NCBI GenBank assembly: GCA_013416795.1
Contig: RQSC01000032.1
Coordinates: 253,287-271,775 of the forward strand
Length of the DNA stretch: 18,489 bases
From: Prasinococcaceae sp. CCMP 1430
Lineage: Eukaryota > Prasinodermophyta > Palmophyllophyceae > Prasinococcales > Prasinococcaceae
Reading direction: 5' to 3'
Shown here: positions 7,570 through 16,266 of the stretch, piece by piece
Layout: every line of letters starts with the position of its first letter
Numbering within the stretch: the stretch's first letter is position 1
The notes under the pieces: generated by a model
Seen by the model: the letters and a program-made list of their open reading frames with translations, nothing else
Told to the model about the DNA's origin: nothing
The model's database searches: none
Position numbers and translations under genes: made by a program

Positions 7570-8480
7570 CGCGCCCCACGCCCTGGGCGCCACGCCCGCC
7601 GCTGCCCCGCACCTGGGCGTTCGCCCGGGCCGTGGGTCCGACCGGCCTCGCTCCTCGCCTGCTGCAGAGGCCTTCCGCGCCCCCTTCCTTATCACCCCCC
7701 CTCCCGCTTTCCTCCCTCCCCCAGGCGGCCGCAAGGCTCCCTCGTGAGCCCCCCTGCCCCCCCTCCCCCACCCCCCGCCACGCGCGAGCCCCCACCACCA
7801 CCGCCGCCACGCGCGCTCTGCTGCTGCGTCGCGCGCAGCGCGCACGCCCGCGCGCGCCCGCGCGCTTGCGCTCGGGGAACGCCCGCCATCAAACTGAATG
7901 CGGACTCTTGCGGCGCCGGTCCAGCTCGCAACAGTCGCTTGAACTCCCGCTTCGACGGTTCCCCACAGACAGCGGCGGTGAGCGCGCGTCCTCTCTCTGG
8001 CTGGATGGCAGGATGGTTGGCTGACTGGCTGCTGGGGTTGGACCGCTGGAGCCCCGACCAATCTTCAGGTCGACAGGCTGCAGCCCCGACCGAGGGTGCC
8101 TACCTGTGCTGGCTATGGATCCAGAGATGGGTCTCATGTGCCATGTGGTCGTGTGGCTCGGACAGACAGCGCAAAACAGCAAAACCCCCTCCACGCCGTC
8201 CCCCGCCGAGTGCGGCGGCCGCGGCCGCGGCCGCGGCGGCGGCCGCCGCTGCTGCCGGGGATCCCCCCCCGCGGCGGCTGCGGCGCTCAGACTGCGCGCC
8301 ACAGGGTGCGCAGGTGGCGGCCACGGCAGGGCGGCACAATCACCCCTCCCTCCTCCCTGCCCCCAAAAAGGGGGGGTGAGGGGGCGGGGGGGGTGAGGAG
8401 GGGAGCGGGAGTGTCCCGAGGCTGCCACGAGCGAGAGGGAGGCTGTGATCTGGACAAGCCAGGAGTGCCCGGGCGCTGTC
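7570..8480. promoter_or_regulatory. divergent intergenic region between the coiled-coil and glycosyltransferase genes
   Basis: No gene is supported. The region feeds two divergent genes. On the coiled-coil side, 7749-7776 has runs of 6, 7, 5 and 6 C (G on that gene's coding strand), 180-207 bases before its ATG. On the glycosyltransferase side, 8370-8393 has runs of 7, 5 and 8 G, 88-111 bases before its ATG. Between them is the GGCCGC tract at 8212-8253. These are likely promoter or 5' UTR elements able to form G-quadruplexes. No TATA box stands out. Confidence 0.5.
8212..8253. repeat. (GGCCGC)n palindromic tract
   Basis: Nearly pure G/C sequence with three overlapping GCGGCCGC octamers at 8215, 8221 and 8227, then GGC/GCC and GCT triplets. 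It is self-complementary and very CpG-dense. It sits inside the divergent promoter region. Confidence 0.85.
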
Positions 8481-11400
8481 ATGGCGGCAACATCGTTGCG
8501 CCCGGCGAGTGTGCTGATGGTGTGCCTCGTGTCAGCGATAGTGGCGCTGCAGTTCGGCCGATGGTTTATGACGCACGCCGGCGCTGCGCACCGCCACGCG
8601 CACGGGGGCAGCGGCACGACTGCATACGGGTTCGCAAACGGGGTGGGGGATGGGACGGTTGCTCGCGACGCGACACCCGCGTGGGCGGCCGTGCTCGCCG
8701 CGCAAGGCATCGGAGGCACCACGGCGAAGCGCCCGAACGCGCGCATGGCAGAAGAGACGCAGCGAGCGGTGGCCGGGCTGAAGCCGCTGTACAAAAGCCA
8801 AGAGGGTGGCAGCGCAGGCGACGGGCTGAAGCCGCTGTACAAAAGCCAAGAGGGTGGCAGCGCAGGCGACGGGCTGCCGCGAGCAGGTCGACGGCGCGTG
8901 GGCGAGCCACACAGCGTCCCGCACACGAGCCGTTTCGACGCGACTGTGCTGCGAGTGACAGAGACGTGCGCCGAGGACCTCGAACAAAACATTGACCCTG
9001 ACGGCACCGCCGTGAGCGACACGAAGCTCCTGTCCGGCGTGCCGCACATCGGCTTGGTGGCACTTGCGCTAGGTTCGGCCATGATGGAAGAGCTGGCGTA
9101 TCTTGACGAGCAGGTCCTCGGTAGGCGAGCAGCGGAGGCACTGACGTCGCCGCGATGGGCGTACGACAAGGGCTGGGTAGAGGAGCAGCGGCACCAGGAT
9201 CTCGTGGATCTTTACTTTGCTGAGGTTGAGCCGCGTCTCGAGAGGGCCGAGTTGCCCGTGCGCTGTGCGCCTGTGGAGATCGCAGTCCCCGCCGGGATGC
9301 GCAGTTGGGGCATCTGTGTGGATGCTGCAATCTATGCGTCCGCTCTGAATGCCCGCATCGTGGCGGGCCTGTCGCACCACTCGTCCGACTTCTTCTGCCC
9401 GGACACTATACACATGACGCTGGAATCTTACAACCCAAGCGCGGTGAGCTACACGCGGCCCAACTGGCGCGTGGTTAATCACGAGCACGTAATGACCAAC
9501 ACGGAGGGCCAACGTCAAGGCCAAGACCTGCTTCGCGCCACCGACCTATATTTGACGAAAACGCATTACGCGCAGGAGTTGCTTAGGCGGTACATCCGCT
9601 CGTATGGTCGTCATTCGCGCGCGAAGTACGTGGGGCACACGTCGTTGGACGTGTACGATCCCAAGGAGCCCAAGGATTGGAATGCGTTCGTGCACGTCGC
9701 CGGCAAGAGTGGGCTCAAGCATACGCGCGAGGTGTTGCAGGCCTGGCTGGACAACCCCTCGTTTCCGACTCTGACGGTCATCACGCGCGATCTTCCTGCG
9801 GAATTCGCCGAGGCGCGCCAGCGGGCGCAGGCTGAGTACAACACCGCGAGGGAGAAACTCCAATGGTGGGCGCGTACCGATCCTTCCTTTGCTCCCCTGC
9901 TGGAGAGGTGGCACAAACCCGGCGGTAACATCATCGTGTACACCTTGTCGGAGGACCGACCGCTCGAGTTGGCCCTGACTGGGTCGGGACCGCTGTCGTC
10001 TGAGGACCTGAAGACGGAGATGAATGCGCAAGGGGTGCACTTGTGCCCCTCTGAGCGCGAAGGCTTCGGGCACTACATCAACGAGGCCCGTGCGACCGGA
10101 GCGCTGGTCGTGACGACGGACTTCGCCCCTATGAATGAGCTGATCGACAGCACGATGGGCGTGCTGTTGCCCCCTGATCGGACGTGGCGGTACAGCTGGC
10201 AAGCGCTTTCCGAGGGCGGGGACGTGAACGCGTACGTCTCGCCTGGGACAATCGCAAAGGGCGTGCGCGAAGTGCTGGCGATGCCGCTGTCCCGTCGTCG
10301 GCAGCTCGGTGGGAAAGCGCGCTTTGCGTACGAGGCAGATGCGAAAGCCTTCGAGATGCGCCTCGCGGCCATTGTGCGCGAGCACTTTGGCGACAGCGAA
10401 CCGTTGCATGTGAAGGCAAGCAGAGGGTACTACACCCCCCGCGGCTCCGATTCGACCTTGCGCAATGCGACTCTGAAGAGTGCCCTGAGCTTGCTAGGAG
10501 ATCCAGCCGTGTGGCTTCGCGCCGACGCCACCTCAGTGGGGCCCAACCGCCGGACGCACATGCCGATTCCATTTGCGGCCTGGCGCGCCCCACCGAATGA
10601 GTACGCCTCTCTGCGTTGGCCTGACAGCAGCCGTTGGCCGGAGGCCACCGACTTCGCGGTCATGGATGGCAGGCCGATACGAACACTCATCGCTGGTCGC
10701 GCGGCCGTGCGATTCGACGGGGGCTCGTGTCTCATGGCCGAGACTTCGACAGAAGTGGGCGCACAACTCGTGCACCAGGGCAAGGCCTTCGCGATTCGAT
10801 TCAGGACAGGTGAGGATGTGAATTCCAGGCAGGTGCTTTGGAGTGAGGGGGGATCAAACACGGGAGTACATCTGTACATCGAGGCGGGGCAGGTGCACCT
10901 CGTCGCGCACGCGAACAGCGACGATGGTGCGTCGGACTATGAGGGCGGCGACGACGGGGACTACGAGGGCGGCGACACCGGCGCTGCCGCCGTTGGCGAC
11001 AGTGGCGGGACAGTTGTTGCTTGCACATTCGGGAAGGTAACGCCCAACACAGACGCGCAGGTGTCCTTTGTGCTCTCTCCCAGGGAATTGTACTTGGCTC
11101 TCGACGGGACCCCTCTCTTTGCAAGGCAATCGTGCGCGCTGCCCGCTGAGCCACTGGTCCTGAGCGAGTACGTGGGGGAGACGTCTGTGGGGTGCGCGGC
11201 AGGAGCGTGGCTGCATCGCCACGCTCGTGGCACCATGCGCGCCAACACGCGATCGCACCTGTCGAATGGCGCCGCCATATACGAGGTTTTCAGCTGGGAC
11301 AGGCCGGAGCGGCACGGCGCGATGCACAATGCGCACTCTTGGCTCCTCCGCAGGTACGGCGGTCTACCAAACGCCCCGAGACGAGCAGGAGCGCTCGAGG

Positions 11401-11822
11401 GGGCCATCAGCACGATCGTCGCGTCCAAGGCGGAGGCCGGGCGCGTCCGCGACGCCATGCTGCATGCAGTGCGCAACCACGCGGCAGATCCGGATGCGGA
11501 AGAGGAGGACTCGTATGCAGGGCGCGACCACTACAGCACGATCGTCGCGTCCAAGGCGGAGGCCGGGCGCGTCCGCGACGCCATGCTGCATGCAGTGCGC
11601 AACCACGCGGCAGATTCGGATGCGGAAGAGGAGGACTCGTATGCAGGGCGCGACCACTACAGCACGATCGCCGCGTCCAGGGCGGAGGCCGGGCGCGTCC
11701 GCGACGCCATGCTGCATGCAGTGCGCGACCACGCGGCAGATCCGGGCGTCCGCGATGCCATGCTGCATGCAGTGCGCAACCACGCGGCAGATCCGGATGC
11801 GGAAGAGGAGGACTCGTCGTAA
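8481..11822 (+). CDS. type II membrane glycosyltransferase with LamG/concanavalin-like domain and C-terminal repeats
   Basis: The protein is 1,113 residues from the ATG at 8481. The open frame extends 12 codons further to a GTG, but the ATG directly precedes a signal anchor. Residues 10-27 form one hydrophobic segment (SVLMVCLVSAIVALQFG), placing the rest in the Golgi or ER lumen. Residues 99-130 are two exact 16-residue repeats. Residues about 225-620 look like a GT-B glycosyltransferase: VVNHEHVM, then FVHVAGKSGLKHT at the second Rossmann domain, and CPSEREGFGHYINEA at about 522-536. The last holds the E-x7-E sugar-nucleotide motif (E527, E535) of GT4-like retaining enzymes. Residues about 674-960 resemble a LamG/concanavalin jelly roll, opening DPAVWLRADATS, with AFAIRFRTGED and a closing FSWDRPE...WLLRRYG helix. 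From 977 to the end are 42-residue acidic/basic repeats. The sugar donor and acceptor are unknown. A role in cell-surface or scale glycan synthesis is inferred. Confidence 0.8.
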   Translation: MAATSLRPASVLMVCLVSAIVALQFGRWFMTHAGAAHRHAHGGSGTTAYGFANGVGDGTVARDATPAWAAVLAAQGIGGTTAKRPNARMAEETQRAVAGLKPLYKSQEGGSAGDGLKPLYKSQEGGSAGDGLPRAGRRRVGEPHSVPHTSRFDATVLRVTETCAEDLEQNIDPDGTAVSDTKLLSGVPHIGLVALALGSAMMEELAYLDEQVLGRRAAEALTSPRWAYDKGWVEEQRHQDLVDLYFAEVEPRLERAELPVRCAPVEIAVPAGMRSWGICVDAAIYASALNARIVAGLSHHSSDFFCPDTIHMTLESYNPSAVSYTRPNWRVVNHEHVMTNTEGQRQGQDLLRATDLYLTKTHYAQELLRRYIRSYGRHSRAKYVGHTSLDVYDPKEPKDWNAFVHVAGKSGLKHTREVLQAWLDNPSFPTLTVITRDLPAEFAEARQRAQAEYNTAREKLQWWARTDPSFAPLLERWHKPGGNIIVYTLSEDRPLELALTGSGPLSSEDLKTEMNAQGVHLCPSEREGFGHYINEARATGALVVTTDFAPMNELIDSTMGVLLPPDRTWRYSWQALSEGGDVNAYVSPGTIAKGVREVLAMPLSRRRQLGGKARFAYEADAKAFEMRLAAIVREHFGDSEPLHVKASRGYYTPRGSDSTLRNATLKSALSLLGDPAVWLRADATSVGPNRRTHMPIPFAAWRAPPNEYASLRWPDSSRWPEATDFAVMDGRPIRTLIAGRAAVRFDGGSCLMAETSTEVGAQLVHQGKAFAIRFRTGEDVNSRQVLWSEGGSNTGVHLYIEAGQVHLVAHANSDDGASDYEGGDDGDYEGGDTGAAAVGDSGGTVVACTFGKVTPNTDAQVSFVLSPRELYLALDGTPLFARQSCALPAEPLVLSEYVGETSVGCAAGAWLHRHARGTMRANTRSHLSNGAAIYEVFSWDRPERHGAMHNAHSWLLRRYGGLPNAPRRAGALEGAISTIVASKAEAGRVRDAMLHAVRNHAADPDAEEEDSYAGRDHYSTIVASKAEAGRVRDAMLHAVRNHAADSDAEEEDSYAGRDHYSTIAASRAEAGRVRDAMLHAVRDHAADPGVRDAMLHAVRNHAADPDAEEEDSS
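8775..8870 (+). repeat. 48-bp perfect tandem duplication (2 copies)
   Basis: Two identical 48-base units start at 8775 and 8823, each encoding GLKPLYKSQEGGSAGD. A truncated third unit (GL, then diverging) begins at 8871. The absence of silent differences implies a recent or homogenised duplication. It lies in the luminal stem between the membrane anchor and the catalytic region. Confidence 0.97.
11409..11819 (+). repeat. 126-bp in-frame tandem repeats at the glycosyltransferase C-terminus
   Basis: Units start at 11409, 11535 and 11661 with a period of 126 bases (42 residues). The core is VRDAMLHAVRNHAAD followed by an acidic PDAEEEDSYAGRD stretch. By eye, copies 1 and 2 differ at one base. 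Copy 3 has a few changes and a nested 51-base partial duplication of the VRDAMLHAVR segment before the final acidic tail and stop. Each unit would form a short amphipathic helix plus an acidic linker. Confidence 0.95.
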
Positions 11823-12215
11823 GAAATGAATGCTTTGCGCTGATATTTTTAATCATTTAGCTGCGTGTCAGGCGCGCGTTTCGGTGAGGTGGTGGTGCCT
11901 GAGGGGCGAGGCTGCGAGGGCGGCACAATGGCGCCCTGCCGCGCGCGAGGACGCGCCTGAGCTGCTGCGGGGCGGCGGGGCGCGCTCCCGCCGCCGCGCC
12001 CCGCGCCCCGCCCCGGCCACCGCGGAGCCATCAAATCGCATTTGGCTCATCATGCATCGCGTTCGAAGTTGTCGCCCGTGGGTGGTAAAGGGCACCGCTC
12101 CGTTGATGGCATGGATCGATCCATCGCTCGGTCGGGCGGCCGCCATAAGTGGGTCATAGTGGGTTTCGGGCGCGGGTGGGCGCCGCGAGCGCACTGCGGG
12201 GGGAGGCGCGCCCCA

Positions 12216-12269
12216 CTTCCCCCCCCCTTCTCCCTCCCTCCCTCCCTCCCCTCCCTCCCTCCCTCCCTC
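12216..12269 (+). repeat. 54-base uninterrupted pyrimidine tract (CCCT repeats)
   Basis: Only C and T occur from 12216 to 12269, mostly CCCT/CCTC units after a C8 run. The complementary strand is a purine tract with many G3 runs. Such mirror tracts can form H-DNA (triplex), i-motif or G-quadruplex. It lies about 315 bases upstream of the first recognised transporter exon. Confidence 0.93.
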
Positions 12270-12369
12270 AATCCATCCCGCACACCGACATCCCTTCGCC
12301 TTTGTGCACGGCCCGTCGGAGGTGCCACCGCGCGCTCGCTCGCGACCGCGCCTCGACGAGATGGTGAGC

Positions 12370-12390
12370 ATGCGCGCGCGCGCGCGCGTG
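12370..12390. repeat. alternating (GC)n tract, Z-DNA prone
   Basis: An A-TGCGCGC...GTG alternating purine-pyrimidine run of about 20 bases in the 5' region of the transporter gene, directly following the ATGGTGAGC at 12361. Confidence 0.85.
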
Positions 12391-12584
12391 CGGGTGCGCG
12401 AGAGGGAGAGGGAGAAGGAGGGGGTGGGAGCGCCGCCGCCGCCTGCGTTCGGCCGCAAGGCGATACGTGACGGCTCCAAGCTGGGAGGCTGGCGCCGTGC
12501 GCGTCTGCGCGAGCGCCTGGGGCCGGTAGGGTAAAAGAACAGTGGCGCCTCTGCGGGCAGTCGCTGACTGGCGCTCGCGCACAG

Positions 12585-15500
12585 GGGGCCGGGACAGACC
12601 TCGGCACCGTGTCGGGTGTGCTCATCCCGACATGCGAGAACATGGTGAGTTGCGATGCCCGCGTGGACTGCCTTCCCCCCGCTCCCACCCCCGCCCCCCG
12701 CTCCCGCCTGTCTACGCCCGCTCGCGGGCACACAACCGCCAGCGCACGTCGTCACGGAGTGCCCCTAGCTGACCGGCATTGCGTGCGCAGTGGGGCGTGC
12801 TCATATTCTTGCGCTTCTTCTACGTGGTGGGCCACGGCGGTGTCGGGCACGCGCTGCTGATCGTGTTCCTGAGCTGGGTGTGCGCCTTCCTGACCGGGCT
12901 CAGCCTGAGCGCCATCGCGACCAATGGCAAAGTCGAGCGCGGCGGCGCATACTACCTCATATCTCGTGCGCTCGGGCACAGGCTCGGTGGCGCTGTTGGG
13001 TGCACGTACTACCTCGGCATCACGTTGCTTGCGACGCTTGAGACTCTTGGCGCGGTCGAGGTCCTGCTGGCCGTCGAGCCCAGCTTGGCGCTGGGCGACG
13101 ACCAGCTTGGCATCCGCGTGTGGGCAGCCGCTCTGGTAGCTGCGATGGGTAGCATGGTATACATGGGTATGGGTTTTGTCTCGAAGATGGGCGTGTTCTT
13201 CGCCGTCATAGTGGCGCTGACGCTGCTGAGTTACTACGTGGGGCTGACGACCGCCCCCCTTGGAAACGCACCGGACGCGGTGACCGGCCTCAGCGCCGAC
13301 ACGCTGCGTGACAATTGGGGCCCGGAGTACGAGGATGGCGTCAACTTTTCGATCGCTCTCAGCGTCTTCTTCCCGTGCTTCACGGGCATCCTGTCGGGGG
13401 CAAACCGTGCACAGGCGCTACGGGATCCGCAACGATCCATCCCTCTGGGCACGCTCGGGGCCATTTGCATCTCTCTGTGCATGTACGTATCCTTCATGGT
13501 GTTGTGGGGCGCCGTCGCAGACCGTGGCTACTTGAAGTACGGTGCCAAGTACCTCAAGTATGAGGAAAGTGCTGAGGCCCCCGCCGACGGCGCTGGGCGT
13601 CACCTGCTTGAGCTCGTCATGGATTTGGCTGGCGGCAGGCGGCTGCTCGGCGGCGGCACCGAAAGCATGGACGTTGTCGGCGCCATCGCCTGGCCATCGG
13701 CGCTGGCCGTGCAAATTGGCATTGTGATTGCCTCCATCTCGCAGGCGCTGCAGTGTCTGATCGTGGCGCCGACGCTGCTGAGCGCCATCGCCTCCGACGG
13801 TGCGGTACCCTTCCTCGCGTACGCTTCGCAGCTCTCAAAACAAGGGGAGCCGCAGAGGGCACTGATTGTTACCATGGCCATCTGTACGATGGCCTGCATG
13901 ATAGGCTCCCTCGACATGGTGGCCCCCCTGCTGAGCATCTGTTTCCTGACGTGCTACGCCGCCATGAATATGTCTACATTCGCCCTGAGCGCCACCGAGT
14001 CGCCGAGCTGGCGCCCCACGTGGCGCTATTTCCACTGGTCGTCTGCGCTCTTGGGATTCCTCATGTGCACCATCATGATGTTCCTGATAAATTGGTACTT
14101 CGCTATTGTGGCTGTATTGCTCGTCGCTGCCATGTTCCTCTACATATATCTGAAAGGGGGCTCCGTGGACTGGGGCTCGGCCATCGCGGGCGTGCGCATG
14201 CAGTTGGCGACGCAAGCTATGCTGCAAGTGCGCGAGGAGCAGCGTTTCGCCGTGAACTGGCGGCCGCAACTGTTGTGTTTGCACAAGCTGCACCACACGC
14301 ACATGCACACGCACGAGGAAATGCTCACACTCGCGTCGCAGCTCAAGGGCGGCCGTGGCCTCACCATGGTGGTGGAAATCCTGGAGGGCAAGGTGGCGGA
14401 GCTCGGCGGCGAGCGCGTCAGGGCTGAGCGCGAACTGCTGGAGCAGCATATGGCGAAGGTAAGCATCGAGGGCTTCGCTCAGGTTATCGTTGCGCCGAGC
14501 TACAGGGCGGGCAAGAGCATCACGATCCAAGGCTCCGGCCTTGGCGGCCTCGAGCCGAACACAATTCTGTTGGGCTGGCCACACAACTGGCGATCGGGTG
14601 GCAAGCACGTCGACGACGCTGACGTCTTGGTAGAGACGCTCTGCGAGTGTCAGGCGATGGATAAGGCGGTCGTGCTCTGCATGCACCTGCAGGACTTTCC
14701 CACCGAACCGCTCGAGGGTGGATACATTGACATTTGGTGGCTGATCCACGATGGCGGCCTGCTGCTACTCATTGCTCACCTGCTGAAGAAGCACAAGGTG
14801 TGGCGCAGCTGCAAGCTGCGCCTGCACACCGTGGCAGAGAAATCGGACAACAGCGATATGATCAAGCGCACTCTCGAGCAGCTTCTCGAGAACGTGCGCA
14901 TCAAGGCCAGCGTCGAGGTGGTCGAGCTGGAGGACGATGACTTGCTAGCGTACACGCACGACTGGACTCTGCGCAAGGGCCAGGCGCAAGCCTTCCGTTC
15001 GCGCATGCTGGGCGAACTTGCTGGCGTTGAGGAAGGCGACGAGGAGGGTTCCTCGGCGCTCGTTGGGGCGAGCAGTAGCAAGGAATCGCCGGTGCGCGTG
15101 GCGAGCTTCAATAACCTCTTGCCGTCGCTGAGGGGGAGCTTGGGCTCAGGGGACGCACCACGCATGGCTTTGCCCACAGACGGGAGCATCACCATTGGAA
15201 GTGCGCAGCGCGGCGCCAGCAAGTCGGTCGTCTTCCCGCAGGCCATCGACATGATCGCGGGTGTGGCGCACAACGAAAGGAGCGTTCGCAATGCCGGCGC
15301 CCGCGCGCGTCGCGATTTCGCGGCAGAGCTGCAGATGCCGCTCCGCGGTAGAGCTGGGGGGTCAATGGCGAGGTCTGCCACCGTGGGTAGCCTCAGCGCC
15401 AAGGCGCAGCTGCCACCCAGTGGGTCAACGAGCGACCTCGGCACCCCAGCAGTGAGCAGCAAGCGACTTTCTCTGAGCGAGCTCACCGCGAAGATGGCTG

Positions 15501-16183
15501 AGGAACAGGGCATGGCCGACGAGAAGAAGGGTGGTAACGGCGCTCAAGACGACGAGGGCGCGAACAACGTCGGTGGCGCTGATGCGGCCCACCCCACGCC
15601 TTCGGGCGGCGATGATGACGAGCGAGATGCCGCTGCAGCCGAGCATGTCGAAATCGAGCTCTCAGCGACGCCCGTACCGGCGCCTGCAGCAGCGACGCTC
15701 GATCTCTCGGACGACCCCCCGCTGCCGGAACCTTCTGCATTCGAACAACTGAGCCTCGAGAGTCAGAACACCATGGGCAAGGAACTTGCAGCTTCTCTCA
15801 AGGAAGCGCTCGCGCAGCAGCGGGAGGGCGCTGGCGAGACGGGTGACACGGACAGCAGCGATCATCAGGTGTCCTACGATGGGGACAACGACACCATCCC
15901 AGCCTATCGGCGGTCGCGCTCGCTGGGCCTGCCAAGCAACCGGAAGGTCTCCGATCTGCACAAGCGCGCCGCTGGCGCCGCCGGCCCGATGCACCTCAAC
16001 GCCAAGATTCGCGAGAACAGCGATGACTCGGCGCTCATTATCCTCAACCTGCCAGACCCTGACGCGCTGGCCAAGGAACGCCCAGAGAGATACATGCGCT
16101 ACGTGGAGATGCTCACAAAGAATCTCGACAGGGTTCTTCTGATACACGGAAGTGGCAGGGAGGTGTGGACCGGCGACACGTGA
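12585..16183 (+). CDS. cation-chloride cotransporter, KCC-like (SLC12 family), N-terminal exon missing
   Basis: This family couples Cl- to K+ (or Na+/K+) movement across membranes for volume and ion control. An upstream exon (12585-12644) reads GTVSGVLIPTCENM, the start of TM1. A donor at GTGAGT and an acceptor at 12790 join it in frame to WGVLIFLRFFYVVG. The remaining membrane core follows: GGAYYLISRALG, then FFPCFTGILSGAN in TM6, with a large loop at about 13540-13670, and further helices to about 14155. The cytosolic domain has NWRPQ, GLGGLEPNTILLGWP, GYIDIWWLIHDGGLLLL and the KCC-type end ALIILNLPDPD...RVLLIHGSGREV. KCC membership rests on this C-terminus and the TM7-10 text. A roughly 320-residue Ser/Gly/acidic insert (about 15030-15990) interrupts the C-terminal domain. 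The expected TM3 K+-ligand Tyr is Glu (codon 13040-13042). The acceptor before 12585 could instead be at 12542 or 12560, all phase 0. The product is at least 1,150 residues. Confidence 0.9.
12645..12790 (+). other. spliceosomal intron in TM1 of the transporter
   Basis: A 146-base GT-AG intron with donor AACATG|GTGAGTTG and acceptor GCGTGCGCAG|TGGGGC, phase 0. Its removal joins ENM to WGVLIFLR and restores the contiguous TM1 motif of the family, which is strong evidence that it is real. Confidence 0.88.
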
Positions 16184-16266
16184 CGGGCTCTTCCGGACCT
16201 CGGATGCTGCGCCCTCCACAACGAAACTGTGGCTGCAGAAAATGCTACAATACAATTACATTTAAT
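16184..16266. terminator. 83-base convergent 3' end region shared by two genes
   Basis: The stop codons of the transporter (TGA, 16181-16183) and of the minus-strand gene (TAA, 16269-16267) are only 83 bases apart. The part from about 16236 to 16270 is strikingly AT-rich (AAATGCTACAATACAATTAC and onward). Read on the minus strand it contains TGTAA, the poly(A) signal used by some green algae. The two 3' UTRs probably overlap. Confidence 0.45.

Larger units (their letters stand above)
11823..12584. other. spacer: glycosyltransferase 3' flank and unresolved 5' exon(s) of the transporter
   Basis: The 3' end of the glycosyltransferase gene is AT-rich just after the stop (TGATATTTTTAATCATTT at about 11840-11858), a likely cleavage/polyadenylation zone. 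The remainder must hold the promoter and N-terminal coding exon(s) of the transporter, because the exon at 12585 lacks an ATG. I could not identify that exon with confidence. An ATG followed directly by a donor-like GTGAGC at 12361-12369 is a weak candidate. The segment also has a 54-base pyrimidine tract and a (GC)n tract. Confidence 0.5.

Noticed and set aside
11409-11819. The repeat array as a CRISPR or satellite array
   Set aside because: The units are directly adjacent, in frame, with no unique spacers, and they form the continuous C-terminus of a large coding region.
12361-12369. ATG followed directly by a GTGAGC donor as the start exon of the transporter
   Set aside because: The phase fits the exon at 12585, but a start codon alone as an exon is unusual and no other support is visible. 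Kept only as a weak candidate.
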